Source: Silene latifolia
Lineage: Eukaryota > Streptophyta > Magnoliopsida > Caryophyllales > Caryophyllaceae
Assembly: GCF_048544455.1 (NCBI RefSeq)
Contig: NC_133538.1
Span: 42,313,969 to 42,377,968, forward strand
Length of the DNA stretch: 64,000 nt
Direction of reading: 5' to 3'
Shown here one piece after another: positions 37,218-49,612 of this stretch. A program made the translations under genes and the position numbers. The first letter of the stretch is position 1, and each line of letters begins with the position of its first letter. The notes below the pieces were generated by a model. It saw only the letters and a list, made by a program, of their open reading frames with translations. It had not been told where the DNA came from and did not search any database.

Positions 37218-38337
37218 AAATTTAGCGTAAGAGGGTACCTTGGTAATTAAATCGAGTGAAAGGAACCGTTACCTCGAGGTTCGGACCATCTCCGAAACTT
37301 ACCAAATTTACGCTCGGCTTAGTAGCCTTCAAGCGCTCCGGATATGGGATCGCAACACCGGCCGTAGGATCGGTAACCTTCGGCTTTCGTAGGTTTAAAA
37401 CCCCCGTCAAATCATCAATAAGTGATGGATCATGCAAACTAGTTGGCGGATTTGCATCCTGCTCTGAGATCGATCGATCGATGGTATGGGTGGTCGATCG
37501 ACCAAGTGAGTGAGGAACAGCGTTCGACGACGAATTAACGTCATCCAGGTATTTGATCGATCGATCGATGAGGTTGGTCGATCGACGGATGTGCAAGGAG
37601 TGAATAGTTTCGACCAGAAACTATTTTATCGACAATTGATCGATCGACGAGGAGTGTTGGTCGATCGACTTGAATTACGGCATTGATTCGTTTTGCATCA
37701 AAATTCAAACGAGCTTCTTCATCACTTCCCAAGTCTTCCTTTGGCTTGTCGGGACTTTCATAGGAAAGGCCACTTCTGAGATTTATGGCATTGATCGTCT
37801 CAACCGGCCCTTCATATTTAATTGAAGAATTAGCGGCTTGCTTGGCCTCTATATTCTCCAATTGTTTCACAAAATTCGTGAGGACTCAATCCCTATTTGC
37901 TTCCATATTCGCCACTTGAACCAAAAGGAGTTGGACCATCTCTCTTAACTTCTCGATCTCATCTGAGTTTTGAATAGGAACTTCGACTTTCCCTTTGGAA
38001 GCTTCAGAAGTTTCGAGTTTCTCGAGACGGGTAGAAATGGAAGTTATAAGTGACACAACAGCAGTCATGTCTTCACTTTGCTTTCGTGACTTACCACGTG
38101 AACTTCCAAATTCAGCTTTATGGACTGCCATCTCCTCAATGGTGTTCCAACCTTTACTTTGACCGGTATTGTTTTGGAACCTACCATTATCGGCTGCATC
38201 CAAGATGACCTTGTAATCATCATATAAAGCATTGTAAAATAGGTTGCAAAGATACCATTGCTGGAAACCATGATGAGGGACAGCTCGGACCAAATGTTTG
38301 AAACGTCCCCATGCTTCACAAAAATCTTCGTCGGCTC

Positions 38338-41325
38338 TGTAACGCCCCGTAAATTTCGGACCGTTAATATGTTTCGAAAATAATTAATTAATCAAGTAAA
38401 ATTTGACAATAATGTATTTAAAGTAAAAATAATTCAAAGAAATATAATTTTATTATATTTTGAAGAAAAGTATTTATTTTGATAGTTTGGAAATGTTTAA
38501 AAATAGTTTAAACCGTGTAAAATCTTTTATTTCGAAATAAGGGCGTATCGGGGGGAAAATGACAATTCGTTTGAACGTTGGGTAAACGAATTTGGAAATG
38601 GGTCGAATGAATACTCAATTTTATTGTAATCTCGTGTTTAAAGACTTTGGACTTGACGGAATTTGCATTTGACTTACGGATTTAATTATTTTTGAAACGA
38701 GTCAAAACCGACTAGTTAAAAATCCCGACTAAAAATTCCGCACGTACTTTTTTCTCCTTTCTTTTCCTCTTACACGGCACACCCCTTTTCTTTTCTTTCT
38801 TTTTTCTGATTTTGTTCCATCATCATCATCAACATCTCACAAATTCAACCCAAAACACCATTTATATAAAATCAAGCCTAAAATCGCCATAAAATCGCCA
38901 TAAAATCTTCGTTTCTTGTCCGTTTTTCGCGAAATTTACCTTTCCGGAATCCCCTCGCCACGATCTACAACTTAGTATGTTCTAATTTCAATTTTCATTA
39001 AGTTCTTTTAAGACCAAATTTCGGTGATTTCGGTTTTGTGCTTAATTTTTGTGTTTTTTATTGTTAAATTAGGTGAAGGATTGGAAGACGAGTTCGGGGA
39101 CTCGTATATTGTAGAGGATAGCGGTTAGTTGTGGTTAGGGTTTCGGTTTTGAGGACTAATTGCTCATTTTCTAGCTTAAGGTAACATATTTCGAGCTACT
39201 CGACGAATTATCGTCACATGTTTTTGATTTTTGTATGTTTGGTGAATTTTTGTTTGGGTAGTAATTTTTCACATGTTAAACTTAGTTGCATGCAAGCTTA
39301 ATTTGTGCCTTTTGGTAGTTTATATTATCAAAATTGAATTGGGGACGATTAATTAATTTTCAGACGGTCTTATAATGTATAAAAATGAAAAAAAAAGAGA
39401 AGAAATGGTGCGGCGTGAGGCCCGGCAGCAGCCGGCAGGCCCACGGCAGCCCGGCCGGTCTTGGGGTTGGCCCGGGTCGGTCCGTTGCTTGTTTCGCGGT
39501 TTTCCATGCTTTGTCCGTCATTTTAAGTTCATCATGGATATAGTTAGAATGAGTATACATGGTTAAATTTGTTAAGAGAATCATAAAAGTTATGCTAATG
39601 GTAGAAAAATTATGTTATATTGACAATTATCACATGTTAGGATAATTTACAAAATGAAATGGTAATTAATAGGCTCAAAATGAATTTTATAGCTATAATT
39701 GAAATGTTTTGTTGAGTGTCTGAAAACCGAGCCTTAGTCCCTTTGATCGATGCGATGTCGATTAATTGAGTGATTGGTCGGCACTTTGACCCGTACCTGT
39801 CGCAGGGCTGGGGTTGCGGGTAAAAATTCGGTTGAATGAATTAGATAATCGGCCTTTTTCTTGTTTTAGGCCATTTATTATATCTCTATTTCACATGTGT
39901 AATTAGTTGAATTTAAATAGTTTCTTATTTAGTTAGTTGAGTTTAAATAGCTTCTTATTTTGTAGTAATGGCCCTAGTTTCCCCTAAAGCCTTTTATATT
40001 GTTATAATTGCTAGGATTGGAAATTGGTATTGAATTCTTATTGAGGAACTGTTGGGATTGTATCTTTGTAAATAGACATTTATATAGCTCTCACATGATA
40101 GAATATTAGAATTTATGTTGGTAAGTAGGACTTTTTGCCCTCTTAAGGTTAAGTGGGTGTCTTACTTGACTTATGTGGTGAGTTTTGGGTGGTGTGGGCT
40201 AAAATATTCAAGTCGGGACTAGTGTGACTAGGTCCTAGGTGAGTATTTCGGCCTTCATCATAGATAGGTCTTTATAGTCTTTGACGAGTATATGTTCACC
40301 GCTTGATAGCCTTTGTGTTCCTGACTAGTGGATGTTTATCCAAGTTGGGGCATGACCTCGTGTACTAATTTTGATAGTATGGGGTCGACTTAAGTACTAG
40401 CCGACCCTTCGGTGGTGTCCTTAGGGTACTCACTTCACTTTGTTTTAAAAAAAGTTGTGAGTCTTGGGTGCGGTGGTGTGTATCCGCATGTCTAGGTCTG
40501 CGCAGATTTTAGGCTAGGGTTGTGTTGTCTCTTGGCCATGTTTTCTTAATAGTAACCGCTGAGCCAAGATACCGGTTCGATTACCTTCCCTACCTCGTGG
40601 TATAGACTTGAGTTACAAAGTGACTATTGACGGTGCTAAGAACTTATGCCTGTCTTTGATATATTGCCCTTTCTTGTTTGATGATTCTATGAATCATAGA
40701 AGGTGAGATGCAAGCCGGCTATGGTTGATAGAGTTTGGATTACAATTTGTTATATGATTCACATGATAGTTAGTTGGGTCAGTTTAGGGGTCATTTGTTA
40801 GAATACATGATAAGTAAATGGTTTATCAAATTGTTTACATGTTACACTACATGTTACATTAATTTTGACGATTCGTGGCTGGGAGGACTCGAAGTTACTC
40901 CCCACTGAATTGTGGCTTTCGTGTTTGTATAAAATGCGATTGACAGGTTGTTGATGCTTTGTTTGGGGTCACAGACGGCTAGTGAGCAAGGAACCTTGGA
41001 CCTAGTTTTGGCTATTTTATTAGTAAACCTTTTACACTTTTGGTTTGTATATAATTTGAAGGGACATATGTCTCCCTTTCTATTTTTGGGTTGTATCTTT
41101 ATATTTCCGCGTCTTAAGCTATGTATGTAAATTAGTTTATCAGTTGTTGCAGGGTTTCTGACACTCTTCTTGAGTTGGAATTGGTTGTGAATGGTTTAGT
41201 TAGAAAATTTTTGAAATTGCAGGTTTTTGGATTAGTTGAACCATTTACAAACATATCCTACCAGTTTTTCTGTAGAAATTACGCATTTAAGTAATTAGAT
41301 AACGCTAAATATCAAGGGTGTCACA
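38338..41325 (+). repeat. LARD-B 5' LTR
   Basis: A TATATAAA box lies at 38863-38870, a plausible promoter. Differences from the 3' LTR cluster at about 39405-39440, 39715-39815 and 40215-40365. A 60-codon open frame at 40948 is present in both LTRs but has no recognisable domain. Confidence 0.94.
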
Positions 41326-44300
41326 AGTTGGTATCAGAGCCTATTGCTCCCGATGCACGTTTGTGCACCCCACTTAGAAATCACTTGACCTTAAAATAAT
41401 AAACTTGAGAGAAGGGTAGGATGGGTAGAATTAGGATTTTATGTGGTAGTCTGTTTGTGATTGCTAATTGTTAGGTTTGTTGATTGTTAGTTATTAGTTT
41501 TGGTGCCACTAAAGGTTGGTTATGCCAAATGTAGAATGCTTCCACTTTCTTGATATTTCTTTTCGTATTCAGTGTATCTTACCTTAATCTTCCATTTTCG
41601 TTGGTCATTCGTCTTTCAAATTCCTCTTATCTTGCCTAGGTAACTACCTTTCAATTCTTTCTCCCGTTTCATCTTAGGTTCGTCTTCTTCTTATAATAAA
41701 GTCCATGTGGACACTTTCCTTTTATACCGCAGATAGTTCCCTTGTCCAAGAGAACCCGGTTTTGAGAGAATGTAACTTTGGAGGGCGTGAACGAGTTGAG
41801 AAATTGATTGGTTAAGGTTTGAGTGGTATAGGAGAATATAACTTGGGATCCTTTGGTTAATCTTGTTAGTTGTGCTTAATGTGAGAGTTTAGTGAGTTGA
41901 GAAAATACCTTGGGATTTATGTCTATAGAGAGCTTGTTTGTTATAGGTGATTCAGTATGGGTACTAACTTAGAACATAGGATGGAATGAACCTAAGCTAC
42001 TCCATTTGAGAGTCTCGATATTTCTTGTGGAGAATTAAAGATATGATAGTTAGCCCTAATCCTTGTGGGCCTTGAAAGGAATACAATAGGACATTGATGT
42101 TGATTAATGGATTGGTATTGTACTTCGGAATTAGATAGTTTGTTAAACCTTTTGAGTTGATCAAATCTAGTATAGAGTAGCCCTTGTTGACCTTATAAAA
42201 CATATCTGAATTTGGGAATTTTGGTGGAATGTTGTTCGATATAGTTCGTGAGTTCAAGGATGTGATTCCAATTTATGGTATCGGAAACTAGAAGCATTAA
42301 GTGGTGTGATGATGGAGTAAACAAGCCAGGGTACTTGGAGATGACATAGTAAGTGAAGTTCAATGACGAGAATTGTAAAGAAGATACTTTGGGACATGGA
42401 TGGTAACAAATGAATTTGTGTGGTGAATTGATTTTGGCTCTTAGAATCAATTGAGTTGAGGAATACTTACCATTGTGGAATCCTTGTTAGTCCTACGATG
42501 TAGTAGACATTTAGGGCTTTGTTGAGCACCTTAGTGAAGTAACCTTATCATATCGATCATAAGCTTTGATGAGTGTTTAGTAAGCGGTAACCCTTTCATT
42601 GTGCCGCTTCTATTCTCCTTTCCTTCTCTTTAACGATCGTTGAACCTTGTCTTTATGCTAAATTTTACGTATCTTCTTCTTTCCCGAGATATCTTCTTAA
42701 CTCGAATACCTCTTATTTTTGTCAACCGTTGTCTTTGCGGTCGACTCCTTAGTTTCCTAACTTGTCGGATGCATGTACCCTTCGAAATGTTTTACTTGTT
42801 ACTCTATTCCGTTATCACTCCTTACCTCCTTAGTATAGTTGGTACCCTGTTGACCATGTTTATAGAGTTTGTAAGATGTGATTTGAGGATATAGGTTTGA
42901 CTAAGTAGCCGAGTTTGGGTTGGGCTTCCATAATCATTTTGGATATCAGGGTTTGATAGTGTATATGTTATCATGTGGGAAATGTTAAATGTGGGATTAT
43001 TTGTTGGTTTTAGAGGGTGATATTGATTACTACTTGAAGTATGTTATGAGAGTGAGAGTAAGCTACATTGTTGGGAAGTCTTAGCACTTGTTTTGGTAAC
43101 TAGAAAGGGTAATGGTATGGATGACACCAATTGTTAGGCTAAGGAACCTAATTTCAATTTATGGTTTAGAAACTCTGAGGTGATAAAGTGTTGTTACAAT
43201 TATGACCTTGTACCTTGAGAATTTAATGGTAAGTAAGTTTAGGATATCAAATTTGAAAGAATACTCCTTGGGGATGTTGATGACCAGAATGGTTTGGTGA
43301 TGTGATTTGGCATTGTAGTTGACTCTTGAGAGTTCTTGAGTTTAGAGAGACTTAGTGTTGAGAAGAATTTGTTAATCCTATAGTTTTATAGACCTTGAGG
43401 TCGCATTGAGTGCTTGACATGATGAGACAATGTTGGAGCTGGGTGTAGTTCTGCTTTTGAGAATCCTTAATAAGTAAAAGGATAGAGAAACTTGAGATCC
43501 TATTGATTTTTCATAATTTGAGGTTGGTATGTTACTACCTTGTTTTGAAATGAGAACCTTGTGGAATTTTTGAGGAACCTTCTCTTGGAGTTTAGAGCAT
43601 GGAATTGGGACTCTTGATTGAAGGTTTACTTTTTGAGGAACCCATAGTTGACACTAGTGGGATACAAATACAGCTTTGTTGGAAGTCTTGACCTTAGGCT
43701 TGTGAAAGTTGTTTCGGGATGTTTGAGAATTTGGAGCGTTGAGATCACACTTATAGTGAAATATCTTGTTCCAGGGAATATGTTAGGAAGAAGTAACATA
43801 AGCGATTGAGGAGACTCTTGGGAGTGATGTTGTTATTGGAGATATGGGTGTCTGGCGTTTCCTTGGTGTCTAATCTCCCTTCTTCCTTGATCATGAGCGT
43901 TACCACTCATATCTCTCTTCCTTACATCATCATACTCCTCTCGTAAGTTTGATGTTGGTAACTTATGAAACTCTAACTTTGACATCCTTGTAGTTATGAC
44001 TTCAATTCTTACCCCATAAAATTCATCATAGTTTTTTTGATTAGTTAAGCTTGAATCCTTTTAGCATACCTGCTCCTATGAGGTCTAAGTTACTTTTCAC
44101 TTCGGGGAATTTCTAAATATTTCAAGCTACCAGTTTCGATTCATTCTTGAAAGTTTATGTCACTTCTGCAAACCTAACCTATTTTTAAGGATTTGAAAAT
44201 GAAATTTTGATTTATTTCCGTAAGGTATTCTTTTTTCTTACTTTTGTTCCGAGTTTCTAAGCCTTGTATAATCATATTTAGTAAAGATAGTATTCTTACT

Positions 44301-44573
44301 ATAGAATTTTAAACTAAAAGGTTGAAAAGGCTTTTATGATTTTCAATGGTTTTAACATTAGTGAATGTTAAATCTCGTTGTTGGAGACGTCCCAATAATG
44401 GATTTTCTCATTTATTGGTGTAGAAATATTTTTATATCTTGATATGAATATGGATGTTCTTGTCTGATCAACAAGAGTATCACCGTTTCATTGAAAAGAT
44501 ACCTATATTTTCTTATAACTATAATTTCTCCTTCTAAGTTTCGAGGGCGAAACTTTTTGAAAGGAGGGGTGGT
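41326..44573 (+). other. LARD-B interior, non-coding
   Basis: The region starts with the initiator-Met primer site (41329-41341) and ends with the purine tract (44559-44573). It is G/T-rich on the plus strand, with many loosely repeated words such as cttgagaa and ttgggac. Stops are frequent in all frames, and the short open stretches show no domain. Confidence 0.75.
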
Positions 44574-47563
44574 TGTAACGCCCCGTAAATTTCGGACCGT
44601 TAATATGTTTCGAAAATAATTAATTAATCAAGTAAAATTTGACAATAATGTATTTAAAGTAAAAATAATTCAAAGAAATATAATTTTATTATATTTTGAA
44701 GAAAAGTATTTATTTTGATAGTTTGGAAATGTTTAAAAATAGTTTAAACCGTGTAAAATCTTTTATTTCGAAATAAGGGCGTATCGGGGGGAAAATGACA
44801 ATTCGTTTGAACGTTGGGTAAACGAATTTGGAAATGGGTCGAATGAATACTCAATTTTATTGTAATCTCGTGTTTAAAGACTTTGGACTTGACGGAATTT
44901 GCATTTGACTTACGGATTTAATTATTTTTGAAACGAGTCAAAACCGACTCGTTAAAAATCCCGACTAAAAATTCCGCACGTACTTTTTTCTCCTTTCTTT
45001 TCCTCTTACACGGCACACCCCTTTTCTTTTCTTTCTTTTTTCTGATTTTGTTCCATCATCATCATCAACATCTCACAAATTCAACCCAAAACACCATTTA
45101 TATAAAATCAAGCCTAAAATCGCCATAAAATCGCCATAAAATCTTCGTTTCTTGTCCGTTTTTCGCGAAATTTACCTTTCCGGAATCCCCTCGCCACGAT
45201 CTACAACTTAGTATGTTCTAATTTCAATTTTCATTAAGTTCTTTTAAGACCAAATTTCGGTGATTTCGGTTTTGTGCTTAATTTTTGTGTTTTTTTTATT
45301 GTTAAATTAGGTGAAGGATTGGAAGACGAGTTCGGGGACTCGTATATTGTAGAGGATAGCGGTTAGTTGTGGTTAGGGTTTCGGTTTTGAGGACTAATTG
45401 CTCATTTTCTAGCTTAAGGTAACATATTTCGAGCTACTCGACGAATTATCGTCACATGTTTTTGATTTTTGTATGTTTGGTGAATTTTTGTTTGGGTAGT
45501 AATTTTTCACATGTTAAACTTAGTTGCATGCAAGCTTAATTTGTGCCTTTTGGTAGTTTATATTATCAAAATTGAATTGGGGACGATTAATTAATTTTCA
45601 GACGGTCTTATAATGTATAAAAATGAAAAAAAAAGAAAGAAATGGTGCGGCGGCGGCAGCGCCGGCAGCAGCCACAGGCCCACGGCAGCCCGGCCGGTCT
45701 TGGGGTTGGCCCGGGTCGGTCCGTTGCTTGTTTCGCGGTTTTCCATGCTTTGTCCGTCATTTTAAGTTCATCATGGATATAGTTAGAATGAGTATACATG
45801 GTTAAATTTGTTAAGAGAATCATAAAAGTTATGCTAATGGTAGAAAAATTATGTTATATTGACAATTATCACATGTTAGGATAATTTACAAAATGAAATG
45901 GTAATTAATAGGCTCAAAATGAATTTTATAGCTATAATTGAAATGTTTTGTTGAGTGTGCCGAAAACTGAGCCTTAGTCCCTTTGACTGATGCGATGTCA
46001 GTTAATTGAGTGATTGGTCGGCCGCAATTTGACCCGTGCACTCGCGGGGCTGGGGTTGCGGGTAAAAATTCGGTTGAATGAATTAGATAATCGGCCTTTT
46101 TCTTGTTTTAGGCCATTTATTATATCTCTATTTCACATGTGTAATTAGTTGAATTTAAATAGTTTCTTATTTAGTTAGTTGAGTTTAAATAGCTTCTTAT
46201 TTTGTAGTAATGGCCCTAGTTTCCCCTAAAGCCTTTTATATTGTTATAATTGCTAGGATTGGAAATTGGTATTGAATTCTTATTGAGGAACTGTTGGGAT
46301 TGTATCTTTGTAAATAGACATTTATATAGCTTTCACATGATAGAATATTAGAATTTATGTTGGTAAGTAGGACTTTTTGCCCTCTTAAGGTTAAGTGGGT
46401 GTCTTACTTGACTTATGTGGTGAGTTTTGGGTGGTGTGGGCTAAAATATTCAAGTGGGACTAGCCGTGACTAGGTCCTAGGTGAGTATTTCGGCCTTCAT
46501 CATAGATAGGTCTTTATAGTCTCGACGAGTATATGTTCACCGCTTGATAGCCTTTGTGTTCTGACTAGTGGATGTTTATCCAAGTTGGGGCATGACCTCG
46601 GTACTAATTTTGATAGTATGGGGTCGACTTAAGTACTAGCCGACCCTTCGGTGGTGTCCTTAGGGTACTCACTTCACTTTGTTTTAAAAAAGTTGTGAGT
46701 CTTGGGTGCGGTGGTGTGTATCCGCATGTCTAGGTCTGCGTAGATTTTAGGCTAGGGTTGTGTTGTCTCTTGGCCATGTTTTCTTAATAGTAACCGCCGA
46801 GCCAAGATACCGGTTCGATTACCTTCCCTACCTCGTGGTATAGACTTGAGTTACAAAGTGACTATTGACGGTGCTAAGAACTTATGCCTGTCTTTGATAT
46901 ATTGCCCTTTCTTGTTTGATGATTCTATGAATCATAGAAGGTGAGATGCAAGCCGGCTATGGTTGATAGAGTTTGGATTACAATTTGTTATATGATTCAC
47001 ATGATAGTTAGTTGGGTCAGTTTAGGGGTCATTTGTTAGAATACATGATAAGTAAATGGTTTATCAAATTGTTTACATGTTACACTACATGTTACATTAA
47101 TTTTGACGATTCGTGGCTGGGAGGACTCGAAGTTACTCCCAACTGAATTGTGGCTTTCGTGTTTGTATAAAATGCGATTGACAAGTTGTTGATGCTTTGT
47201 TTGGGGTCACAGACGGCTAGTGAGCAAGGAACCTTGGACCTAGTTTTGGCTATTTTATTAGTAAACCTTTTACACTTTTGGTTTGTATATAATTTGAAGG
47301 GACATATGTCTCCCTTTCTATTTTTGGGTTGTATCTTTATATTTCCGCGTCTTAAGCTATGTATGTAAATTAGTTTATCAGTTGTTGCAGGGTTTCTGAC
47401 ACTCTTCTTGAGTTGGAATTGGTTGTGAATGGTTTAGTTAGAAAATTTTTGAAATTGCAGGTTTTTGGATTAGTTGAACCATTTACAAACATATCCTACC
47501 AGTTTTTCTGTAGAAATTACGCATTTAAGTAATTAGATAACGCTAAATATCAAGGGTGTCACA
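44574..47563 (+). repeat. LARD-B 3' LTR
   Basis: This partner of 38338-41325 has the matching TATATAAA box at 45099-45106. Confidence 0.94.
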
Positions 47564-48135
47564 GGCTCCTTGCTGAAAACTCGTGATTTTACCCTTCAAG
47601 GCATCAGTCTTTGAAGGCGGGAAGTACTTCTTGTAGAAGGCTAGTGCTAAAGATGTCCAATCGGTGACTCAAATGCTACTCTATCAAGGTAGCGATACCA
47701 ATCTCGCGTCGAATCCTTCAAGGAGTATAAGAACATGAACCCCTTTACTTCATCTTGAGTTACCCCCTCCGGTATAGGTATTGAACAAAGAATAGTCCGT
47801 GAAAATTTCCATATGTTTCAAGGGGTCTTCATCTGGTAGACCCATGAACGATTCCGTTCCACTAAATCAATATAAGAGGAACGAAACTCGAATTTACCGG
47901 TAGAAGGGGTAGGTAACTGTTGCCCCTTTGGAAGGTGGTGCTCCTTTGGCTGAAAATTATCATATATCGTAGCCATAACTTCCAAATGAGAGTACTCAAG
48001 TCTTCCTCTCAAAAACCTGTCCTCTAACTGTGCAAAAGCAAAACTAGAAGCAAAGGTAAGCAACGGCCTCAAGGAACAAAAGTTCCTTGAGACAAGGAAA
48101 ATAAACTAAAATAAAGCAAACAGAATTACACCGTC

Positions 48136-48153
48136 TCCCCGGCAACGGCGCCA
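48136..48153 (-). promoter_or_regulatory. Athila-A primer-binding site, Asp tRNA type
   Basis: The minus strand reads TGGCGCCGTTGCCGGGGA, five bases after the 5' LTR. It is complementary to the 3' end of plant Asp tRNA, the usual Athila primer. Confidence 0.88.
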
Positions 48154-48158
48154 AAATT

Positions 48159-49430
48159 TGATACTGTCGTTTAGTACCAAAATTAAATTTATAATTCCAA
48201 ACTAAAACTATAGCTAGTGATAGTAAGGGTCGAACCACAGAGAGACAAGGTTGATTTTGTTTGCTAATTTTCAGTCTATAGAAGTAACAATTAAATGGGG
48301 GGTTTTGAAGTTGATTGGCTAACAGGCTAATTGCAAAAATGTATATTCTTAACAAGATAAAAAGGGGATCGGGAACTTTGGTTCACCATGGCACAAAACA
48401 GGTCAGTCAAGCAGCAGAGATCTTATAATACGGTCTCAGGGAAAATAAGCTAGCCTTTCGATCAAAGCTCAAATAACCTCACGGTCAAATAATTCCCTAG
48501 AATTTATCAAGGTTTTCACTCAAGAGAAATTCTAAATCTAGCGATAAATCAAATTACCAATCTTTCGACCTAGCAAAGAAATCCATCAAAAGATAACAAG
48601 ACCAATACGGAAGAACTCATGCTACACAACTATCCTAATTTAATACCATGGCTCACCTCATTCCCAATCAAAGGAATTACCTATGCATAATTATGACTAC
48701 ACTAATTACGAAATTAACGATAAAGAACGAATTCAACATGATGGAATTTAACTAGAACAAAGGAGAGAAATCAATTACTGAAATTAATTGAAGAAAACAA
48801 GAATTGAATTAACAAGGAAGAATAAGAAGGAAGAATAATTGCATTAAAGGCTTACTAATTGAAAATCCAGAACCAAGCATTCGAATCAAGGTTTCCGTCT
48901 CAAACTAGATCTGAAAACTCGGTTTTCCGAATGAAATTACATAACCTAAAAGTTCTTTGCGTTCAATCGATAAAAGATACCCAAAGTTAATTACAAGTTG
49001 GGCTTTTAAAAGTCTAACACGGAAAATTAAACATCAGCTCGCAATAAGGTCGATCGATAGTCCGCAATCATCGATCGAACCTGTGGAATGGAGTGGCTCT
49101 GTCCCGAGCTCCGGTGGTCGATCGGTAGTCCGCACAGTCGATCGACTGAGCATGCTGTGCAGTGGCTCCTTGATGCTTCCAAAAATGAGTCTTCACTCCT
49201 TGCACGCATCTCAAGGTGAGTGAATGAGCTCTTCTTCCTCTTAGCTTCCTCAAACTCGCTTCCGGAGGACGAACTTGGCTTGATTTAGCCTACTTCCACG
49301 CATTCCTACAATAAATCATAGAAAATGCAAAGTAAACCGTTTCGGGAGAAATAGCAGCCTTAAGCCACCGATTAAGCATGGAAATACGTGCCAAAACCTC
49401 AAATAAAGTGTATAGAATATGCACGTATCA
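48159..49430 (-). repeat. Athila-A 5' LTR
   Basis: This 1272-bp partner of 28027-29300 contains a degraded palindrome block at 49048-49150. Confidence 0.94.
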
Positions 49431-49612
49431 CATATAGCCAACATGAATTGGGAGTCATTTGTAGGATTATAGATTGGAACCGTGGGTTTGACCTGACACT
49501 TGACCTTTGGGAGGCTTGTATATGAGGGATTTTACCAATGGAATTATAACAATGTGAGATTTGATTACAGATTTGCAATAAGTAAGAGAGAGTGTTAAAA
49601 CTGGATCAAAAT
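49431..49612. other. Right flank of Athila-A, unassigned
   Basis: It begins with the catat duplication and continues the sequence left at 28026. It ends with aaaat directly before Athila-B, the candidate duplication of that element. No gene is seen. Confidence 0.6.

Larger units (their letters stand above)
38338..47563 (+). mobile_element. LARD-B: coding-free LTR retrotransposon with 3-kb LTRs
   Basis: A perfect duplication ggctc flanks it (38333-38337, 47564-47568). LTRs are 38338-41325 (2988 bp) and 44574-47563 (2990 bp), starting TGTAACGCCCCG and ending GGGTGTCACA. The primer site TGGTATCAGAGCC follows at 41329, and the purine tract gaaaggaggggtggt precedes 44574. The interior of 3248 bp lacks gag and pol motifs. 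The termini resemble LARD-A and Tekay-type gypsy LTRs. The LTRs are nearly identical, making this one of the youngest insertions in the window. Confidence 0.94.
37222..48092 (-). pseudogene. Athila-A gag, split by LARD-B
   Basis: The coding parts are 48092-47564 and 38337-37222. The upstream part keeps RSSYIDLVERN and, next to the break, DALKGKITSFQQ. The downstream part resumes with FCEAWGRFKHLVRAVPHHGF and continues through GWNTIEEMAVHKAEF to a predicted coiled coil (LREMVQLLLVQVANMEANRD). The linker to protease (37600-37460) is rich in RSID and DRS repeats made by TCGATCGA palindromes. The N-terminus is rearranged compared with Athila-B and has no matching start codon. I found no zinc knuckle in this copy. 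Confidence 0.85.
28027..49430 (-). mobile_element. Athila-A: Ty3/gypsy Athila-lineage element on the minus strand
   Basis: A perfect 5-bp duplication catat flanks it (28022-28026, 49431-49435). LTRs run 28027-29300 and 48159-49430. In minus order come an Asp-tRNA primer site, gag, protease, RT, RNase H, integrase, a post-pol ORF, a long non-coding 3' part and a purine tract. The primer site TGGCGCCGTTGCCGGGGA and the large post-pol ORF are typical of Athila. LARD-B interrupts gag. Without it the element is about 12.2 kb. All genes have stops or frameshifts. Confidence 0.94.

Noticed and set aside
37468..37672. TCGATCGA clusters as a CRISPR array
   Set aside because: The repeated word is only 8-10 bp, spacing is irregular, and it lies within a gag-protease coding linker.
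40948..47368. Identical 60-codon open frame at 40948 and 47186, with a hydrophobic stretch
   Set aside because: It is duplicated only because it lies in the two LTRs of LARD-B; no domain, and chance length in AT-rich DNA.
28027..49430. Calling the Athila post-pol ORF a viral envelope gene
   Set aside because: No signal peptide, transmembrane segment or cleavage site is visible; the env-like label rests only on position.
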